DNA from: Spiroplasma endosymbiont of 'Nebria riversi'
Lineage (GTDB): Bacteria > Bacillota_I > Bacilli_A > Mycoplasmatales > Nriv7
Length of the DNA stretch: 64,000 nucleotides
Assembly (NCBI RefSeq): GCF_018831625.1
Contig: NZ_CP065193.1
Coordinates: forward strand, 372,001 to 436,000
Reading direction: 5' to 3'
In this document: piece after piece, positions 60,542-64,000 of the stretch
Layout of the letters: each line of letters begins with the position of its first letter
How positions within the stretch are numbered: position 1 is the first letter of the stretch
Notes under the pieces: model-generated
Seen by the model: only the letters and a program-made list of their open reading frames with translations
What the model was told of the DNA's origin: nothing
Database searches by the model: none
Made by a program: the position numbers and the translations under genes

Positions 60542-61911
60542 ATGGCTCAAAATTTACTTTTAACAGCATCACAAAAACCGCAAAATTATTATCAATGGTT
60601 TTTATTTTCTTGTCAGCATGTTTTTGCAATGTTTGGCGCGAATATTTTAGCACCATTAGTTATCAATAATATTTCCGGTCAAATGATAATTACTACTTCA
60701 ATGGCATTATTTGCTTCGGGATTAGGAACCTTAATTTATATATTAGTTACTAAGGCAAAAGTTCCAGTATATTTAGGTTCTTCTTTTGCATATATGACAA
60801 CTATAGGCACATTATTAAAAATAACGGATCGGACTAGCAATGGTTCTGTTTTTTTAGCGTTATTTTTTGTTGGTTTAGGATATATGTTAGTTGCTTTAAT
60901 TATATATTTTATTGGTAATAAGTGAATTAATAAAATCTTACCACCCGTAGTAATTGGACCAATGATTATTATAATTGGTTTATCGGCGGCAGGAATTGCT
61001 ATTAATAATTCAGGTTTAAATCCTCCAAATTGATTAAGTGAAAAAGAGTTTTATCCTTACTGAATAGCAATTTTAATTGCAGGAATTACTTTATTGGCAA
61101 TTATTAGTTTTAATATTTTATGTAAAGGAATTTTTAAGGTAATTCCGATTTTATTGGGAATGATTGTTGGATATTTAGTCGCATTAATATTTCATTTTAG
61201 TAGTAGTTATGAAATTATTAATACATCTTTACTTACAAATATTAATAATTGAAGCTGACACCCTTGAAATAAAAGTGTTTTTAAAGGAATTTGAAACATT
61301 AATAATAAAATATTAGTTACTGCTATTTTTAGTTTATTACCATTAATATTTATTACGATTGCTGAGCATATTGGTGATCATATAAATATTGGTCAAATTA
61401 CAGGAAATAATTATTTAAAAAATCCGGGATTACACCGGACATTATTAGGTGATGGTTTAGCTACTTCGGTGTCAGCAATTATTGGGGGCCACCTAATACA
61501 ACATATAGTGAAGATGCTTCGGTTATTTCAATTACTAGAATGGGTTCTGTTTGGGTAACTGGTGGAGCGGCATTAATCGCAATTGGGGTTTCATTTTTAG
61601 CTCCGGTTACGCAAATAATAACGATGTTTCCCAAACCCATTATGGGAGGAGTAGGAATTTTTCTTTTTGGATTAATTGCTACTAATGGCATTAAAGTATT
61701 ATTTGATAATCAAGTAAATTTAAATGATATGAAAAATATATTTGTTATTGGTATTGTGCTAATTTTAGCCATTGTTCAAGCTGTTATGAATATTGCAGAT
61801 GGTTTAAGATTAACAGGTATGTCATTATCTTCAATTGTTGGTATTATTTTAAATTTATTATTGCATAGTAATTTATGAATTAAACTTAAAATTTTATTAA
61901 ATAAGGAATAA
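60542..61911 (+). pseudogene. NCS2-family uracil/xanthine permease (one-base frameshift)
   Basis: 456 aa if repaired, a usual length. FLFSCQHVFAMFGANILAPL is the conserved first helix of UraA-type nucleobase transporters. GITLLAIISFNIL, AEHIGDHINIGQITG (the substrate/proton helix with its Glu) and GGPPNTTYSEDASVISITR follow. At 61486 GGGGGCCACC lacks one base, so the frame shifts exactly in the GGPP motif. The remainder (MGGVGIFLFGLIATNGIKVL) is clean. It could be a sequencing error. Imports uracil or xanthine with protons across the membrane. Confidence 0.8.
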
Positions 61912-61953
61912 TCGTATTTAAATTTATTCTTGTGTTGTATCTTAAAGTTATAT

Positions 61954-62114
61954 TGGAGAGGTTACAAGTAAGTTGGATCATATTTATGTGGACTTTCAAA
62001 TAAAATAAAATTATTAAGAAAGTAGGGGGATAAAAATGGGGAAAAACTCATATTCAAATGAATTCAGAAAATGACAGTCTACATAAAAAGTGTCCAAAAA
62101 AGGGTTGCCATACC
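61954..62114 (+). mobile_element. IS3 internal-deletion derivative III, 161 bp (MITE-like)
   Basis: Left end to the tenth codon of orfA ([10 protein letters not shown]), then directly the last 60 bp of the right end (GAAAATGACAGTCTACATAA). The join lies in GAATT(T/C)A, present in both regions of the parent. A shorter derivative than the two 338-bp ones, with its own junction. Confidence 0.8.
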
Positions 62115-62178
62115 TTATTGTAACTAAAAAATCCGGAAATTTAATAAATGCAAAATTGTTAAACTATGGCATTTTTAG

Positions 62179-62206
62179 TTGCAAAAAAATTAAAAGCAGA
62201 TATAAT
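62179..62206 (+). promoter_or_regulatory. Promoter of the tRNA-Asn/tRNA-Glu pair
   Basis: TTGCAA, 16 bp, TATAAT, ending 24 bp before the first tRNA. Confidence 0.7.
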
Positions 62207-62230
62207 TTAAAATGATTGAATTAAACAATT

Positions 62231-62306
62231 GCCTAGTTAGCTCAGTTGGTAGAGCACCCGGCTGTTAACCGGTAGATCGTAGGTTCAAGCCCTACACTAG
62301 GCGCCA
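62231..62306 (+). tRNA. tRNA-Asn (GTT)
   Basis: 76 nt including an encoded CCA. Acceptor GCCTAGT pairs with ACTAGGC. The anticodon stem CCGGC/GCCGG-type encloses CTGTTAA, giving anticodon GTT. The T-loop is GGTTCAAGCC. The only other tRNA in the window follows 6 nt later. Confidence 0.95.
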
Positions 62307-62312
62307 TTTTAG

Positions 62313-62388
62313 GGCCCGTTGGTGAAGCGGTTAACACACACGCCTTTCACGCGTGCATTCACGGGTTCAAATCCCGTACGGGTCACCA
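62313..62388 (+). tRNA. tRNA-Glu (TTC)
   Basis: 76 nt including CCA. Acceptor GGCCCGT pairs with ACGGGTC (one G-U). Anticodon loop CTTTCAC gives TTC. T-arm ACGGGTTCAAATCCCGT. Co-transcribed with tRNA-Asn. Confidence 0.95.
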
Positions 62389-62426
62389 TTAAGTGATATA
62401 AATAATCTAACTTTAAAATAAAGTTT

Positions 62427-63566
62427 TTTATTTTTGTAGAAAACTCTTGATATTTATTGAATATATTTAATTTTAGGTATATTTTTAATATGATAGAGGC
62501 GGTAATAATTATGGGAAAAATAATTCAAGAACTAGTAAATACTTTAACAGATGATCAATTTTTAGAATTTTATGAAAAAGTAAAACAACAAGCAGAATTA
62601 ATAAAAAAACAAAAACGTTTAAATGAAATTGATCAAAAATTTAGAACACAAGGTATTTAAATGCCCTAAATGTTAATCTTGCCATGGCGTTAAAAATGGA
62701 CATAATTCAGAAGGAAAACAAAAATATTTATGTAAAAATTGCCGTGCAAGTTTTGACGCTTTTCGTAATCATTTTATTTATTGAAGTCATTTAAATTATG
62801 AACAATTAAATTTATTGATTCAAATTTCATTGCTGGGGCAATCTAGTAAAACAATTTCTCGTTTTATTAAAACTACATTAAAAACTGCTTGATATAATCG
62901 TCAAAAATTAATGAAATCAAAACAATTAGAAAATACCCAATTAAAATTTAAAAAATTATCTGGTAAAATCCAAATCGATGAAACTTTTATTAAAGAAATT
63001 CATAAAGGAAATTTCAAAAATAAAACTGATCCACGAAGAATTCACCTTGACCCATTCGCAACTAATACTAAATGCTGTATTCAAATGGCAGTTGATAATA
63101 ATAACAATATTTATGTTAAATCCACAAATACCAAACGTTTACAAAAACAATGAGTTATTGAAAATATGAACAAAGAATTAATTAACCAAAATTCAATTAT
63201 TACTTCTGATATGCAAAAATTATATTTTTTAGTAGCAAAAAAAATTCTACTTTATGTGTAACTAAAACAACAATTAATTCTGAAGCTAGTTATCGTAACT
63301 TAAATAAAATCAGTAAATTACAATCTAGTCTTAAAGAAACCTTAATTCATTATCATGGTTTAGGTTTTACTAATATTCAAAATTATTTAAATCTCTGAAA
63401 ATGAAAATACCAACATAAGGGTTTAACTCCAAACCAACAAACAGCGGTATTATATTTTAATGTATAAAAAATTAAAGTAAAAATAGTAATTTTACATAAA
63501 AGACTTTTAAAATTATCAAGTTGATGATTTTTTTTATTTTATCAAGAGTTTTCGACAAAATTAAAA
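62427..63566 (+). mobile_element. IS1595-like element, copy G (decayed)
   Basis: Ends TTTTTGTAGAAAACTCTTG at about 62433 and ATCAAGAGTTTTCGACAAAATT at 63541-63562. The transposase breaks at GGTATTTAAATG (62658), where the zinc ribbon should continue, lacks its first Cys codons (TTAATCTTGCC), and loses bases at 63240 (GCAAAAAAAATTC). Otherwise close to copy C. 38 bp downstream of tRNA-Glu. Confidence 0.85.
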
Positions 63567-63600
63567 CATTACTTTCATATTCTTTTTACAAAAATAAAAA

Positions 63601-63620
63601 ATAGCAATCTTAATTGCTAT
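63601..63620 (-). terminator. Terminator of the secreted-protein gene at the window end
   Basis: ATAGCAAT-CTTA-ATTGCTAT with a T-rich run on the minus-strand downstream side, 16 bp after the stop at 63636. Confidence 0.7.
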
Positions 63621-63635
63621 AAAATATTTTCATTT

Positions 63636-64000
63636 TTATTTAATTAATCATTTTCATATATTTCCATTTTTTGCTGTTATATACATAATTTTTTTATCAA
63701 TAATCAGCGAGGTTATTGAATAATTAATAACTTCACTAAAAATTTTTCTTGCTTGTTTTTTTGGATCATTAAGCTCAATTACAAATAAGCCCCCACTTCC
63801 TCCAACATAAAGTTTATCATTTATAGCAATTAAACTTCAAACTGCACAATTAATGCTCTTAATTTCTATAGGTTTTTTATTGGAATCATCTAAATCTAAT
63901 TCATATAATTTCCCATTTTCTAGAGTAGAATATCAAGAATTTCTTGTATGAAAGTAAAGTTTATTTTTCACAACATACGAAGTATAAATAGTATCAAATT
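63636..64000 (-). CDS. Repeat protein, 3' end (propeller-like), cut by window edge
   Basis: 121 codons: SYVVKNKLYFHTRNSWYSTL, GKLYELDLDD, INDKLYVGGSGGLFVIELND, IIDKKIMYITAKNGNIWKWL. The VxNKLYF ... LYELD repeat style matches the protein at 26335-27820. Three tryptophans are TGA. No lesion in the visible part. Likely a surface propeller protein. The N-terminus lies outside the window. Confidence 0.6.

Noticed and set aside
61479-61691. Minus-strand frame opposite the permease
   Set aside because: Antisense to a recognisable NCS2 permease. No start signal.
1-64000. CRISPR array or cas genes
   Set aside because: No regularly spaced direct repeats with unique spacers. The repeats in the window are IS ends, protein-coding repeats or viral hairpins.

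Overview
The window reads as the chromosome of a Spiroplasma, most likely of the S. citri group. It is about three-quarters A+T, UGA is read as tryptophan in every housekeeping gene (genetic code 4), the genome carries several integrated SpV1-type filamentous viruses (Plectroviridae), an MreB gene is present without any wall-synthesis genes, and many exported proteins start with the typical spiroplasma leader. All protein reads below use code 4. The species call is inference.

Layout. 1-6.06 kb is a pile-up of insertion sequences (IS1595-like, a tandem pair of IS3-family elements), a comEC scrap and an inverted plectrovirus scrap. 6.1-13 kb is a minus-strand chromosomal block: a rhomboid-like membrane protein, rluD, lspA, ileS, a deoxynucleoside kinase and a small exported protein. 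13.07-16.27 kb and 30.43-32.47 kb are two inverted arms made of the same pieces (3' half of an ISLre2 element plus an IS3 copy). They enclose plectrovirus V1 (16.27-26.13 kb), a secreted repeat-protein gene, an IS1595-like copy and a chimeric virus fragment. 32.5-37 kb is the plus-strand rpmH-rnpA-yidC-jag-mnmE-tatD block, followed by a broken mreB. 39.5-47.1 kb is a seven-gene operon of five membrane proteins followed by a RavA-type AAA+ ATPase and a ViaA-type VWA protein. 49.2-56.9 kb is a second, diverged plectrovirus V2 that keeps only the structural module. 57.2-63.6 kb holds a broken secreted repeat protein, a near full-length ISLre2, an NCS2 base permease behind a leader-peptide attenuator, tRNA-Asn and tRNA-Glu, another IS1595-like copy and the 3' end of a third secreted protein.

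How the genes work together. V1 and V2 share a gene order: small membrane proteins, major coat protein, Zot-like assembly ATPase, small membrane proteins, large adsorption-type protein, lipoprotein. V1 also carries a RuvC-like nuclease, an SSB-like protein and a DDE transposase, and I see no HUH-type Rep. The strongest new observation is that in both viruses the gene right after the large adsorption-type protein encodes a lipoprotein that repeats the N-terminal domain of that same protein, although the two viruses' N-domains are unlike each other. This looks like a membrane-displayed copy of the receptor-binding domain, with superinfection exclusion as the natural hypothesis. Other strong signals are the RavA-ViaA operon in a wall-less bacterium, a 264-bp cassette with 15-bp inverted ends and an antisense gene inside the V1 structural operon, and a family of IS3 internal-deletion derivatives.

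Decay is widespread: IS copies, viral genes, mreB, the permease and the secreted proteins carry indels in short repeats or A-runs and nonsense changes to TAA. Only one of seven IS1595-like copies (13.3-14.3 kb) encodes an uninterrupted transposase. Some single-base lesions in otherwise clean genes (tatD, permease) could be sequencing errors.
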